NCBI GenBank assembly: GCA_028622995.1
Contig: JAJQJQ010000016.1
Coordinates: 1,922,001 to 1,986,000 of the forward strand
Reading direction: 5' to 3'
Length of the DNA: 64,000 nucleotides
DNA from: Panagrolaimus kolymaensis
Lineage: Eukaryota; Nematoda; Chromadorea; Rhabditida; Panagrolaimidae
In this document: one piece after another, positions 36,651 through 49,400 of the stretch
Layout of the letters: the number at the start of each line of letters is the position of its first letter
Position numbering within the stretch: the first letter of the stretch is position 1
Position numbers and translations under genes: made by a program
Notes under the pieces: model-generated
Databases searched by the model: none
Seen by the model: the letters and a program-made list of their open reading frames with translations, nothing else
What the model was told of the DNA's origin: nothing

Positions 36651-37513
36651 ATGGAAGAAGAGGTGTATAATACGCCATGGGAATACAACAAAATCCGAAT
36701 AGAAAATGTTCTTAGAACTCGTCCACATTCTACGAATGTTGCTTTACCTTCATGTAGCGGCGAACAAAGCCAACTTGATACGATGAATCATAAATCTATG
36801 ATAATTCGACCTTCGGAAAATGGATCCCCATCATCGCCACCTCAAACACAATTTTTAAAGAAAAGCAATAAATTCAAAGAACCGCCATCAAATTCAGCCA
36901 TATATACTCCCGATTTGGGACAACACCGACGTAGAAGAACAGAGATTCCGACTTCAGGGGATTACCCATATATTAAAAATATGACAAATTCTAAAATAAG
37001 CAACGGGGTTGCTGCCAATTTGGTTAAAAAACTGCCATTTCATGAAGATGAATTAATTCATGAAAACTTAGATCGTGAAGAGGCGGAAAAATTATTGTAT
37101 TCACGCCAAATTGGAGAATTTTTACTTCGAAAAAGACAAGAAGGAAATTTAGCGCTATCACTTAGAGCTTCGGAAGGTTAGTTAATAAGAATAAGTTAAC
37201 TTTTCTGATGAAATTTATACCAATTATTAACTTTGTATTTTATAATCTTTAAGTAATAACAATTTTTTTCAGGCGTTCTCCATATTAAACTTGAAAAACG
37301 CGATAACAATCATTGGGTGTATGTTTTTAGTTTAGAAAAATGCATTTCTGGTTCCATAAAAAATAATTGTTTAGGCTTGGAGAAGGCCCGAAATTTCCTT
37401 CGATATCCGGAGTTTTAAAATTTTATTATCACAAAGCTTTACCAATCCGTGGATCTACCAATGTAATTTTGCGAGCTCCACTTCCCGCTTCAAATAATCT
37501 TCCGGTGCATTGA
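36651..37513 (+). CDS. SHB/SHD/SHE/SHF-family SH2 adaptor
   Basis: Exons 36651-37176, 37273-37318 and 37375-37513 join in frame to 236 aa. Near the N-terminus, VYNTPWEYNKIRIEN resembles the tyrosine motif of SHB-family adaptors (YDEPWEWK). A Pro/Ser-rich low-complexity middle follows. The C-terminal SH2 domain has LDREEAEKLL, the phosphotyrosine-binding arginine in GEFLLRKR, LALSLRASEG and SGVLKFYYHKALPIRG, close to SHB-type SH2 domains (…HYASRKLPIKG). The usual Trp at the start of SH2 domains is not visible. The role would be to couple tyrosine kinases to downstream partners in the cytosol. TATTTTACAG ends 4 nt before the ATG; it is either a trans-splice acceptor or evidence for a missed upstream exon. 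Confidence 0.85.
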
Positions 37514-37933
37514 AAAATCAAAAGTCTTTTAATTATTTATATTTTTGCATAAATCTGTGGTGTGCTTTTCTTAATTTAAAAAATACGGTTTTCTTTTTGT
37601 TTTTAGCTAAATGCTTTTTTATTTAAAACGCAAAAAAGAAATAAAAAGCTTTGAAAAAAAGAGAAATTTAAATAGGATTAGCAAATAATAAAAAGCAAAA
37701 AATGGTCAAAAGAACGTCGGCTTTTTTGATATATTTAATTGAGTGTAAAATGATAATTCAAAAATGGGAACGCTCTTAAGTCCACCCAATGAGAAAAATA
37801 TCTCTGGTAAAAGTCAAAAAATATCGCTTCTAATTAACTCATATCGATTTCATTTTTTGCAAATGTTATTATACTTTATCCATAAAAACAATTTATAAAT
37901 GACACTATTTATAAAACCAAATAAGTATAAAGA
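37514..37933. other. Convergent intergenic region
   Basis: About 420 bp between the stop codons of the SH2 adaptor and the ARMC5 homologue. It is AT-rich, with AATAAA-like signals and no recognised feature. Confidence 0.4.
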
Positions 37934-40900
37934 TTAAATCCACACTCGATATGATGGATGAACAGGTAAAGAGTTGACACAACGTTGAAGAAATTCTTTC
38001 AATAAATCACAAAAAGTATCCCCTGCTCGAAATGAAAGACTGACAGCAAGAGTTTGAAGGATTTCATCCATAGAAGCGTAACGAAGAAATACAAGAAAGA
38101 ACAGATCAGAAAATCGGCCATGAGTTGAAAGCGCTGTTACCAATGTGGGAGCAAAAGACGGAAGGCTGGCACCATGTAAAAAATTTCCAGCAATGCCTGT
38201 CGGTGAAAACATTGTTTCCAAAAGTCCTGTAGCTAAATATTTATCGGCGAGCTAAAAATTGGTTTTTAACCCATCAGCAGAAAGTGAAAATAAGAAGCTC
38301 ACGTATATAAAGGAAATGCAAGTTGAGGTATCATCGACAGCTACGCATGGACTTTGCTGACAACCAGAAAGTAAATGCAAAAATTTAGTAAAGTGTTCTT
38401 CTTTGATGTGCATTCCTTCATTACCAAAAACAAAATCTTGCTGACCTTTTAATTTTTCAGAAAAATTATTTTCAAACATTCCCTAAATAATATCGATATG
38501 ATTGATAAGGGTATCATAAAAAACTACAAACTCTATAATATTCACTGTAACGAATAAGGGAGCTTCGATCCACGGTAGCTAAAAGTTTGCCATCAACATT
38601 TTTGAATCGAATTTGTTGATCGGCGGGAATTTCATTCGTTTCAATTTGGCATGAGCCTGCCTGTGGCTCAACACCTGTTTGATCGGTTTGAGTTTCAAGA
38701 ATGCTTGATTGAATTTTATGAGAAATGAGTGCAGAAAATGCAAATACAATTGCTTCAATTTTTTTAAACTAAAATTTAAAAATATATATATACAATGGCT
38801 TTACCTTTAAAATAGCTTACATCTTCCATGAAAGACTTAATTCGGGATTGATGGAGCGTTTCAAATAATACAGAATTCTAAAAGAACGTTGTAACTAAAA
38901 TCTCGCCGCATTTAAAAAACTAACGCTTTCATCGTCAGAATTTACAATATTAGCTTCATTAGCTCTTTGCATAATAGATTTTAAAGTTTCTATCAAATTA
39001 TTTAAAGCATCATAGTAAGTATAAAGCCGAGTACGGTATTGAACTTGTCTGAAAATGAAATTTTTATTTATCTCTTAGCTCTTGCTTACCGAATGAGAGT
39101 TAAACCCGTACACCAAGCGTAAAATCTCGTATCCGGGTCATCACTTTTGAGTAATTCTTGCAAAAATGTCCAACCGGCAGTTGAATTTGCTTGCAATGAT
39201 AACTCTTGAATAACTTCTCGTCCAAATTCTAAAAAGCTGTTGTAATTCGGTTTTTATCGAATTAATTCTTACGTCGTCGATATTCACAACGGGAACATCT
39301 TTCTGCGTAACGCATCATTAAGCAAGGCCTACGGATGAGAAGACGAATAATTTTAATATGAAGCTCCATGTTGAGTAAATAAGGAAGACATTCTTGAGAT
39401 CTCACGAGACGTTTAATTGATCTTGCCGCTCTCTCAACAGCTGCTTTTGGAAGATAAGTTGAAACAAGTAAAATTAAAGTATCGAATACAGGCTTACGCA
39501 AAAGCTGAACATGATTATCCGGATAATGAGTAAACCAATCGACAATATCAAGAAGGTAAACTCCCATTTTGTCGCGTCTTTTACATATTGAATTAATTTC
39601 TTCATCAGAACCAGAATCGCTAAAGCAATCACCGCCTGTTGGAGCTGGATTATCAAATGTATCAGAATCTCCCGAATCGTCAGAAAAATAACTTCTAGAA
39701 GGAGATGGGGAAGGGCTCGGTGATCCATGAAGAGAAGCCGCTGGGCTCCAAGCAGAAGTGTCGTTCATGGTTGACCGAATTCGAGGGGAATTTGAAGCTG
39801 TTGGAGGTAAAGCAGATTCAAGTTCTGCAAAATCACAATGAAAATTGGTTGTATTCTAAAAATTTAATATTAAAATATAAATGTTAAAATAAAATAAGTT
39901 ACTGCTCTACAGTATTGAAAAAATAGACTTACCAAGCTTTGACGTTTTTCCTCTAAATGTCGCAAAAAATTAGGAGAATCTGGTCTCAAAGTTATTTTAC
40001 TTTCAGACACAAAACATTGAATTGATTTTGTCTCATTACAATATTTTTGTAAGAGGAATAAAATTTTATCCAGAAAAGCCTCATTCCGGCATATAGCACT
40101 AAGACATAAAGCATCGTGCATAAAATAATTCAAACTTTTTGCAATTAAAAATGTTTTTGAATCAAAAGTGTCACCACATCCTTCCATTATCAGTTGCAAG
40201 CCTCCAGCTAATCGAAGATGTTGTCTCCCTAAATACTATTTTATTTATTATTTTATTTTAAAATCTCATTGATACCCCAAGAATCTTGGCAGCAAATACA
40301 TAAATATTTAAGAAGAACATCGGAAGAATCAAATTCTCGAACAACTCTTTCAAAGGTTACTCTACCAAAAACTTCACGGAGTTCAAAAGCAGACATCAAA
40401 AGTTGGATAATTATTTTATGCCATTTATGGATTATGGAAGAATTATTCGGAACGAAGAGAAGTTGAATGAGAGTTGCACTTCCAGGACTAGTTGCAACTT
40501 GTCTACCAAATGATCGTTTATCAAATGATAATATGTTTTCAAAAAGTGTCAACAATTGTGATTCTTGTGTTTTAATTTCATCAAAATTCCATTGTGATAA
40601 AAGAGCTCCAGTATAATATCCTCCATTTGAAGTAAGGAAAGCCTGAAAAAATTTTACATTTAGAAGAGCAGAGATTACAAATTGTTTATTTATTTTGCCT
40701 TTTTTATCGACATTTTTTGTTCAGTGTTCTTTTTCTCATTAAAGCATCGATCTTTTTTCTGATTTTTTTCTCATCATGTCCTTGAATAGCCATCGATGGG
40801 CATGTTTTTTCTTTTCTTCCCTAACTTTGACAGCTGCGTGTATTTTTTTTCCTTCCATATTGCAATACTTTTTCATCATGCGCTTTAAAAACAACATGAA

Positions 40901-42487
40901 GAATAAAGGGTGCGCATTATTAGTGAGACGGACCACAGCTTGGTTGTTTGTCAGTTAAAACGTTAAACAACCATCCTTCGGCTATGTTCGTATTCCAAAA
41001 ATGTTTTTATCAAAAAAAAAATTAATACCGTTCATCTGCAAGTAAATGAAACGTGGAATTTATAAAAGTGTAATAAATTCAACAAAATCCCTGCCTATTC
41101 TAATGCTGACTTTAAAATCATCCAAATTTTCCTAAACAAAAAACAATTACTTCGTTGTTGTTTTTTTGTATTTTTTGTATTTAATTTCCGCGTTGTTTCT
41201 TATAGGTATAATTTTTACACCCTAAAAATAATTAAAATATTTTACTTCATTTTAGAATTATATTTAACAATGTCTTCTACTGAAGAAAAACCTGAATTAA
41301 AGGGCAATCATGCTCCCGCTGAAAAAGTTGGAGGTGTTCGAATTGTTCGTAAAGAAAGAAAATCAGAATCGGAAAAACCTGGATCAAATGAAGAATTTGA
41401 AGATGGTGAAGAATCTTCCAGCACTGCTGTTGCTTCTCAAACTCTCGCAAAACAGATGCAAGAAAGTTATCCTGAAGAAGCAGTGCGTGCCTTTCATGAA
41501 AAACCAATGCCCCAACATCAACAACATACCAAGAATGCTACACATACTACTCAGAAGCATGAGCTTTTCCAACCTCGCAAGCAATAGATTTATGGGCTTT
41601 AGTAAATTCAAATAAATCCATCGATTGTCGGTTTCAAAGAAAGCTTATTTAAATATTTTTATCCTTTTGTTTTAAAAGTTTTCCTTGTTTATTCGTTTAT
41701 TGTTATTGTCTAGTTTATTGCCTTGGTTTTAAAGTAAAATTGTCAACTTACTTTGAGGAATCTTTTCGTTTTACAAATATATATTACCGTTGAAAGCGAA
41801 GCATTTCGCAGTTCTTCATTTGACGAAGCAATACACATAGCCAGTTGATCGACAAAGGCCGATGAAGATGATAAAGCAATGCGGCCTTCTTTTCTTGTAC
41901 AAAGTCCAGAAACCAAATCACATAAAAGTACCCTTGTTTTTGGTTGCATCCTATCACCTGCTTCTAAGATGCGAGCTAAAATTAACCAAAATAATTAAAG
42001 AAAATGTAATAAAGGCTTACTAAATAATTTTGGAATTTGAACAGTCATGTTTTTATCAGAAAATAGTTCAGTGCTTGTTGATTTCTGTGAAAGCGATAAG
42101 CTTGCACATGCAATAATTAAAAGTTTCATGACTTCATGAAGTGCATCGAAAAGTTGGCTATTGGATAGTGAAGGTTCATTCAACATTTCGGTAGCTAACA
42201 ATGTAAAGAAGCTTTTGTACTGCAAAAATATATCAAGGTGTTCTTCAAAAAATGTCTTTACGTTGATTTTCTTTGCACGTAGAAACTAAAACTGTTAAAG
42301 AATATATAAACAAAGTAGCAATAAAAATGAATCTCACATTTTTTTGATCTTTAATTTCTTTTAAAACATCATCTATTTCACCATTTTTAAACCTTACAAA
42401 TAAAGCATTTCGAGCTTGCTCTTTTTCTTTGAATTCAAGTTGTTTGGAAGAATTTTCTAGTCTAGGTTTCTTAGCTTCTGGTTCCAT
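37934..42487 (-). CDS. ARMC5-like armadillo-repeat/BTB protein
   Basis: The gene starts MEPEAKKPRLEN at 42487 and has many exons, including 42487-42338, about 42221-42017, 41977-41748, then about 40640-40253, 40200-39930, 39850-39262 and smaller ones to 37934. Helical armadillo segments include LLCDLVSGLCTRKEGRIAL and LLKYLCICCQDSWGINEIL, the latter followed by RLAGGLQLIMEG. They parallel ARMC5 ([29 protein letters not shown]). CSRCEYRRRKEFGREVIQEL parallels RHRELGEMLLQNL. A Ser/Asp-rich region (SDDSGDSDTFDNP) splits the repeats. The C-terminal part (about 38640-38250) looks like a BTB fold (FKNVDGKLLATVDRSSLIRYSEYY). Mammalian ARMC5 is a CUL3 adaptor that targets RNA polymerase II subunit RPB1. 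Assignment rests on motif order rather than a search. dap-1 lies in the 41747-40644 intron. Confidence 0.75.
41270..41587 (+). CDS. dap-1: Death-associated protein 1 homologue (DAP-1)
   Basis: A single exon of 105 aa. The N-terminal block KPELKGNHAPAEKVGGVRIVRK matches human DAP1 (KAGHPPAVKAGGMRIVQK). The C-terminus …HELFQPRKQ matches HIQQPRK. The length is close to the human protein (102 aa). DAP1 is a small, disordered, proline- and charge-rich protein; it is an mTOR substrate and negative regulator of autophagy, and recent work links it to dormant ribosomes. A TTCATTTTAG acceptor ends about 14 nt before the ATG, consistent with trans-splicing. The gene lies wholly within an intron of the ARMC5-like gene, on the opposite strand. 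Confidence 0.93.
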   Translation: MSSTEEKPELKGNHAPAEKVGGVRIVRKERKSESEKPGSNEEFEDGEESSSTAVASQTLAKQMQESYPEEAVRAFHEKPMPQHQQHTKNATHTTQKHELFQPRKQ

Positions 42488-43464
42488 TTAAACAATAAGC
42501 GAAGATAAACTCGAAATCTTGTTGAAAAATTTTAAGTTAAATATTTAAAAATTAAAAGTATGAATATATTCCCATCAATAAACAAAAAAATGAATGAACG
42601 TGAAAGAACAAATTTAAAAAAAGGGAAAATAACGAAACACGAAGAATTTAAAGTGTAAAAATGAGAAAACAAAGCTCAAATTTTTTTTCTTTAATTTAAA
42701 TTTTTGTTTTAAATTACTAAGATTTAGTATACAAAAAAAGTATGGCAATGGATAATCATAAATGCTTAATTTAAAAGAATATTAGTAAATGCACTAAAGA
42801 AAGAAAAATCAAGAGTGTGTGGTCATTTTTTTTTATCAAAATTCTAGGTTTCTCTTTGTTGAACTTTTTATGTACAGAATCTTTATTCTCTTTTTTTTCT
42901 TTCATACTATAATTAACATCACTACTTCCACTTTTAGTCCTTTTTGAATTTTTATGAGTACACAAATTACTTTTTATTGGTAATATTTTTCGTATATTAT
43001 TTTTTATGAATATATATGTGTAGTATGCCTTTATGATATTTTTTATCACCTAATCGAGAATATTTTGCGCAAGAATCCTCTTGGTTCCCACTATTTTTCT
43101 TTCTTTCGCAATAACAATCTTCCCTCTTTTTCTTTCATTATGACAGCTACTACTACTACAGCTTTTCTTCCTTAATGGTTGTGGTGGCAGTGAACAACGC
43201 CACGGTCTAACTAACTAAAATCTTCTTGAAACGAAAGTCATTGGTTGGTGATGCTGCGCGCGCAGCATTTTGAGCTTGTATGCACCACCACTCCTTACTC
43301 AATGACTGACCATGCGTCGTTGTTGAGCATTTTCTTTTTTCAAATGACCTGTATATTGATTTTAATATAATTATTACGTGATAGAAAAATTTATTTAATT
43401 TACGGTATCTTTGAAAAAATAATAATAAAAAGTTTCATTTTTGCAGAAGCCAATTCTTTTTATA
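42488..43464. promoter_or_regulatory. Divergent promoter region between the ARMC5-like gene and pbrm-1
   Basis: About 980 bp between divergent start codons. It holds an 18-bp perfect GC-rich palindrome at 43251-43268 in otherwise AT-rich DNA. TTTTTGCAG at about 43438-43446 is a probable trans-splice acceptor for pbrm-1. An open frame on the minus strand at 42771-43049 is Lys/Asn/Ile-rich and not credible as a gene. Confidence 0.5.
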
Positions 43465-46400
43465 ATGGGGAAGCGCGGAGAAGAATCAGCAGCGAAGACA
43501 CCACGGCGTCGTCTCAAGCGTGAAGAAACTTATGATCAGGTACTTTAATAAAATTACATATTATAACTATTTAAAAAAAATCATATACAGGTTGAAATGT
43601 GTCAAAATTTATATGACGCATTGAAAGCAGCAAAAGATTCTGAAGGAAAATTAGTTGCTGAACCATTTTTGCGTGTACCATCAAGAAGGTTGGAAATTTT
43701 TTATTTCTCTGCATAACTTAAATTTCTTAATTTAGGACGGATGCAGAATATTATGATAAAGTTAAAGATCCCATTGACTTTACCCGTATTAATCAGAGAT
43801 TAAAGGGGTTTGAATATAACAACTTTAATGATTTTTGTAAAGATGTTGAACTTGTCATTTCCAATGCTCATTCATATTATTCAACCGATTCTCCAGAATA
43901 TTTGAGCGCAACGGAGCTTCAAAAAGTTTATCAAGAATTGAAACAGCGTTATATGGATCCTTCAACACCTTCAGAATCCGCTGAACCATCACCCAGTCCT
44001 GTATCAAATGAAAAGATTTTACCATCGGCTGCAAGTTTCCCTGATGAATCCAAATTGGAGCACATCATTGCATTAATTCTTGCTTTAACCGATAAACAAG
44101 GACGTTTATTATCACCTCCTTTTCGTGTATTAGCTCCATCCGAAGAACTTCCAGATTACTATGAAGTTATTGAAAATCCAATTGATTTTAAAACGATTGC
44201 AGGCAAAGTTCGTGCTAGTAAATATAAAACTTGGAATGCTTTTGATGAAGATATTCAATTACTTGTTAATAATTGTAAAACTTATAACACTCCTTCCTCT
44301 GCCATTTCTAAAGATGCAATAAAAATTTATTCATTCTATGAACAAAAACGAGGAGAAATTGTTGCACCCAAATTTTCCTTAGATAGGGCAAAGTAAGTTT
44401 GAATAAATAATTGAAAATATGTATTTATTGTATATTATTTTTAGAATCGCAGAAAACAAGCGAGTCATTAATGGTTTATTGGAACAAAAGCAATTTAATG
44501 AAAATTTGGAACTTTCGGAAGATTCAGAAGAGGATGAAGAAACGGAAAAAAATCCAAGTTCTTTTTGGGTTCTTTATTGGGCAGTTCGAAATCTTGAAAA
44601 TGATGATAAAAATGCGGCCAAAGGTTCAACTCTTGCTGATCCATTTTTGGAATTACCAAATAAGCAGCATTATCCTGATTATTATGATGATATAAAAAAC
44701 CCTATGTCCCTTTTTGTTATTAACAAACGACTTAAATCCAACCATTATAAATCACTTCAAGAACTTGTGGATGATATGCTTTTAATTTGTTATAATGCTC
44801 GCTGTTATAATATTGAATCAAGCGAATATCATATAGCTGCTACAAAATTGGAAAAGTTTATTGCTAAAAAGGCTCGACAACTTGATTCTTCTATCGTAAT
44901 TAATATTGTCGAAGTTCCAAACGAAGATGAAGAAGATCCCGAAGAAGTGGATGATGAAGAGGAAGAAGAAGAGGAGGAGGAGGAGGAAGAAGACGAAGAA
45001 GAAGAACCAACACCTACTGTTAAAGCATCAAAGAAACGACCACATGTTACAGTTGCTGTTGAATCTGATGATAATACTTCAGAAACAAGTTTTGCAAGGC
45101 CACCATCGCATAAAAGACGTAAATCAGAATTTACTGAATTTGGTAGCGGTACAGTTCCAGTGCGTAAACATCCACAAGGAAGAAAATCAATTCACGAGCA
45201 TCAATGCATTTATAAAAATAAGCTTTTACGTGTTTTAAATACGGTGAAAAATCATACTATAAATGGACAAAATATTGCTAACCCATTTATGTATGTTCCT
45301 GATCAAAAAAATTTTCCTGATTATTATTCAACAGTTAAAAAGCCAATCGATCTTAAAACAATTGAAAGGAAGATTGAAATTTTGAGCGTAAGTAATTATG
45401 ACTAGAAAAATTTATAATTTACTTTAATTGTATCAATTTTTCAGTATCAAAGTTCTCAAGAATTCATTAATGACCTTTTTCTTCTTTTTACTAACGTTCG
45501 ACAACTTTATCCACCAAATATGGAAATTGTACATCATGCAAATACTTTACAAGAGGTTGCAGTAACAACATTGAGACATATAACAAAAAATCAAGTTATT
45601 CCTTTACCCGTTCGAAAAGAAAGATCACGATATCCGTAAGCTATAAAAATAAGTTAAAAGTTTAAAAAATTTTTGTTTTTAGACAATATCGATCTCGAAA
45701 TTCCGCAGGATCTCCAACCCGGACCCCAGCTCGTCCATCTGCATCTGCAATTATGGCTTCTCCAGCCCCAGAATTTAAAATTCAACGCGAAACCGCCGCC
45801 CAAAAACAACGAAATATTGCTGAAGATCAAGGAAAAATGAAAGAAGTTTACCAAGCAATTGTAACATATCGAGGTGCTGAAAAGCGGGTACTCGCTGATG
45901 CATTTATTAAACTTCCAACTCGCGAAGAATATCCAAGTTATTATGAAAAAATTAAACGTCCAATTGATTTATCAAAGATTCAAACAAAATTAAATTCAAA
46001 TCAATATGAATCACTCAGGGATTTTTTCATCGACCTCAAATTAGTTTTTGATAATGCTTGCATTTTTAATGATCCTGTTTCCGCTATTTATAAGGATGCA
46101 TTAGTGCTTCAAAAAGAAGTCCTTCAACTTCGAAATCAATACCTCATTAGTGAATTCTCTGTGTCAGCAGAAGTCAAACTAATTTTAATGGAAATTTTTG
46201 TTGCAGTCACAACTTACACTTCAAATAATCGATGTTTGTCTGAATCCTTCGACGATCTTCCAAAACTTTTCAAAAAAGCAGGAATTCCAAATGAAGAACA
46301 ACCATTCACATTAGATGAAATTAAGTATAATTTGGATAAAGGAAGATATCGTCGTGTTGATCGATTCCAAGAAGATGTATTCCATTTATTTTCTAAGATC

Positions 46401-49400
46401 CGTGAAGTTGTTCCATTGGATTCGCAACTTTACCGAGACACAGTAGAACTTCAGAAATTTTTTATTGATAAACGAGAAAAAGTTTGCAAGGATACTCTCA
46501 TTACTCCATCAAAATTTTACAGTCAAGGTGAATTTGATAAAGAATTGGATCGAATCAAAAAATTTAAGAAAAAAGATGTATCAGGAAATCCAAATAATGA
46601 AAGTGAAAGTGCTCGAGAATCACAATCAAGAGAAGCTGAAACTTTGAATAATAGCGCAGATTCCAATGACGAAGCAATGACTTCAGCTGAATTTAACGGT
46701 AAAATTTATTATCCAAATGACTATGTTTATGTTGCATCAGCTGATGATAATGCCCCATCAGATGCGCCCAAACATATTATGAGAATTGAGCGAATCTTTC
46801 ATGATGAAGAAGGTACACTTGTGGTTCGTGGAATTTGGTGTTACAAACCCCGTGAAACATATCATTTAGCCACCCGTCTATTTTTCCCTAATGTAAGCTA
46901 CATTTTGAATTTAAATAAAAATAAATATTTTAAAAATTTCAGGAAGTTTTTTTGACTCCATTCAAAGATACCGTAACTGTTGACCGACTTCGAGGAAAAT
47001 GTTGTGTTATGTTTGTTGAAGAATTCCTTCGGAATCAACCCGATGATATTGAAGATGGCGATATTTACGTTTGTGAATCCCGTTATCTTGGAAGAAAGCA
47101 ACATTTTAAAAAGCTTACGACATGGCCATACCCAGAAGAAATAGAAAAAATGAAAGTAACAAAACGCACAGAGCCTTTTAAAACGGTTAAAGTTAGATCG
47201 GAGCTTGCTAAAGATGGTTCCGAAGCTGATTTTAGCGAAGATCGAAAGAAAGCTCGTTCAGAAAGTGCTCAACCAACAATAGATGATGAAAGAGAAGCAA
47301 GTCCAGGATTGGTGAGCGAACGAGTAAAACACCTTCCAAGAGTTCTCGATATTCATCGTGATGAAGTTAACGATGCTAAAAACCCTGGCGATGAAAATTG
47401 CATTTATTTTGAACAAATGCAATACAATGGCACATGGTATCGTCGTGGTGATGGAGTTTTAGCTTTTAAAGAACAAGCAGGACATTGTGATGTTTTTCGT
47501 ATTGATAAAATGTGGAGAAACAACGAGTAAGACTCTTTTATTTATTTTAAAAAAATGTAAATGACAAAAAATTTATTGTAGAAATGAAAGTTTTATATCT
47601 GGTCCTTTCTTTGCTAGACCACATGAAATTAAACATGATATTAATGCAACATTTTTCAAACGTGAAGTCATTGCTGTTGAACAACCCGATTGTACAATAA
47701 GCATGAACAAAGTTCAAGCTCGTTGCGCAATTTTAACTACAAAATTCTATGAAAAATGTAATCCATTTCTTTGTTATTTAAAAATTTTTTATTTTTATTT
47801 TTTAAAGGTCGTCCAACAGAATTTCCGGAATGTGATGTTTTTGTTGTTGATAGACGGGTTTGGGGTGAAATGCCTATTTCTGATCCAAAACAATGTTCAT
47901 TGGTTGGCGGAACGTATGTCCGTGATGCAGCCATTTCTTCGGGCCTTCCATTAGATTTATCAGATTCCCGCCCAATCAAAAATTTAAAAGTAAGTTATAT
48001 TTAATTTATTAAAATTTTTGCTACTATTAAAAAACTAAATTTAAAACAAAAAATTTTTTTTTAAAGACACACATTTCTTTGTGATGTCTCTTGTAAGTGC
48101 TTTGGTTTTGTTTTAACGAATCAAACAGCGGCAAAATTTTAAAGAATGGGCGCTCTTTTTACGATGAATGGATGGAAAGACAAACACCTCGCATCTCGAT
48201 TCTTATTATGCACAGTGGAGCAAATGCCTCTCTGCTTGTCTGCATTCTCTCATATTTGTAGCAAAAATATATAAGAATATAGTAGAGGCCGCGAAAAAAA
48301 AAATCCAAGAGACTCAATGCAATGAAAAAAATGCAATGCAGCGGGTGCGCTAGCAAGTGACTTCACCTCGCCGCTGTTTGGCTGTCGTCGTCAAAGTAGC
48401 AGCAGCCTATATTTTGTCGCACTCAACGTTCTTTTTTTACTTCGTTTTCTGTCTTTTTTCTCTATCGTTAAACTGCTTTGCTGTTTAAATGATGAATGAG
48501 CAAGCTAGTATATGCGCGCATTTACGTTTTATTTTCCCCTTTTCCTTCTTTGCTGTTGCTGCCAACAAAAATGATGGCGTCCCAGCCAGCAGCCGTCAGC
48601 CGGCTTCTCGCTTTCTTTCTAATTCTCATTGCTTCAGCGCATCATCATCGTTCATGAACCAAGTCACCGTTAAAGGCTGCTGCGGGTTTGCGTGAATTAA
48701 AGTGGCCGCGGACTGTCAACCAAATGCTTGCCGGCGCGCTTTCAAGGAGCTTCCGACCAATGTCAGCCGCTTGAAAATAAAACCTGCGCCGCCCGCGGCT
48801 TGAGACTTCCGATGCCCTGCAGCCAAAAAAGCAGCGGCGCTGGGTCGCGCAATTTGGAGTTTGTACGCTGCTTGTTTGATACGTGTGAGACGGTGGTGGC
48901 AGCAGCAGCCGTTTCTACTGCCCGCTCGCAGTCGCATCCAAATTGCCTCCTATCTTTATAGCTTTGAAAAAGGGGTTCATTCATATATGTTGCCGCAACC
49001 CTTGTTGACTACCTCCCAATATGTACCTTTTGAATAAAGACTCGCAGTGGCGATTGCTCGCACGCGCGACGAATGAATAAATTATACCCTTCTAGCAAGC
49101 AATATTTCAAGCAAAAATGTCTTTGAAGAATGAAAAAACATACTAAATTCAATTACACTAATTCTAAAGTTTTTTTTTATTAAGAACAAAAGCTTTCATA
49201 AGGGTTCATTTCTGTTGACAATGGCGTTTAAAAAATTTCATATCAATTTTTATAATTTTTATTACATTTATTTTATTTTTTTGCAGAAATATCCCCAATC
49301 TCTTGATATACCTGAGGATGAAATATATTATTTCCAAGAAATATTAAAAATGGAAAAGGTTAGATACATTTATTTTTAAATATGTATAAATTTTAAAATA

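Noticed and set aside
42221..42337. Possible extra ARMC5 exon reading TCKENQRKDIF
   Set aside because: Treating the segment as intron, with the acceptor TTTTTGCAG before YKSFFTLLATEML, keeps phase and gives a continuous helical protein.
48728..48984. Cys/Ala/Arg-rich frames in the GC-rich island
   Set aside because: Open frames are expected by chance where GC is high. No start context, domain or splice sites supported a gene, so only the composition was reported.
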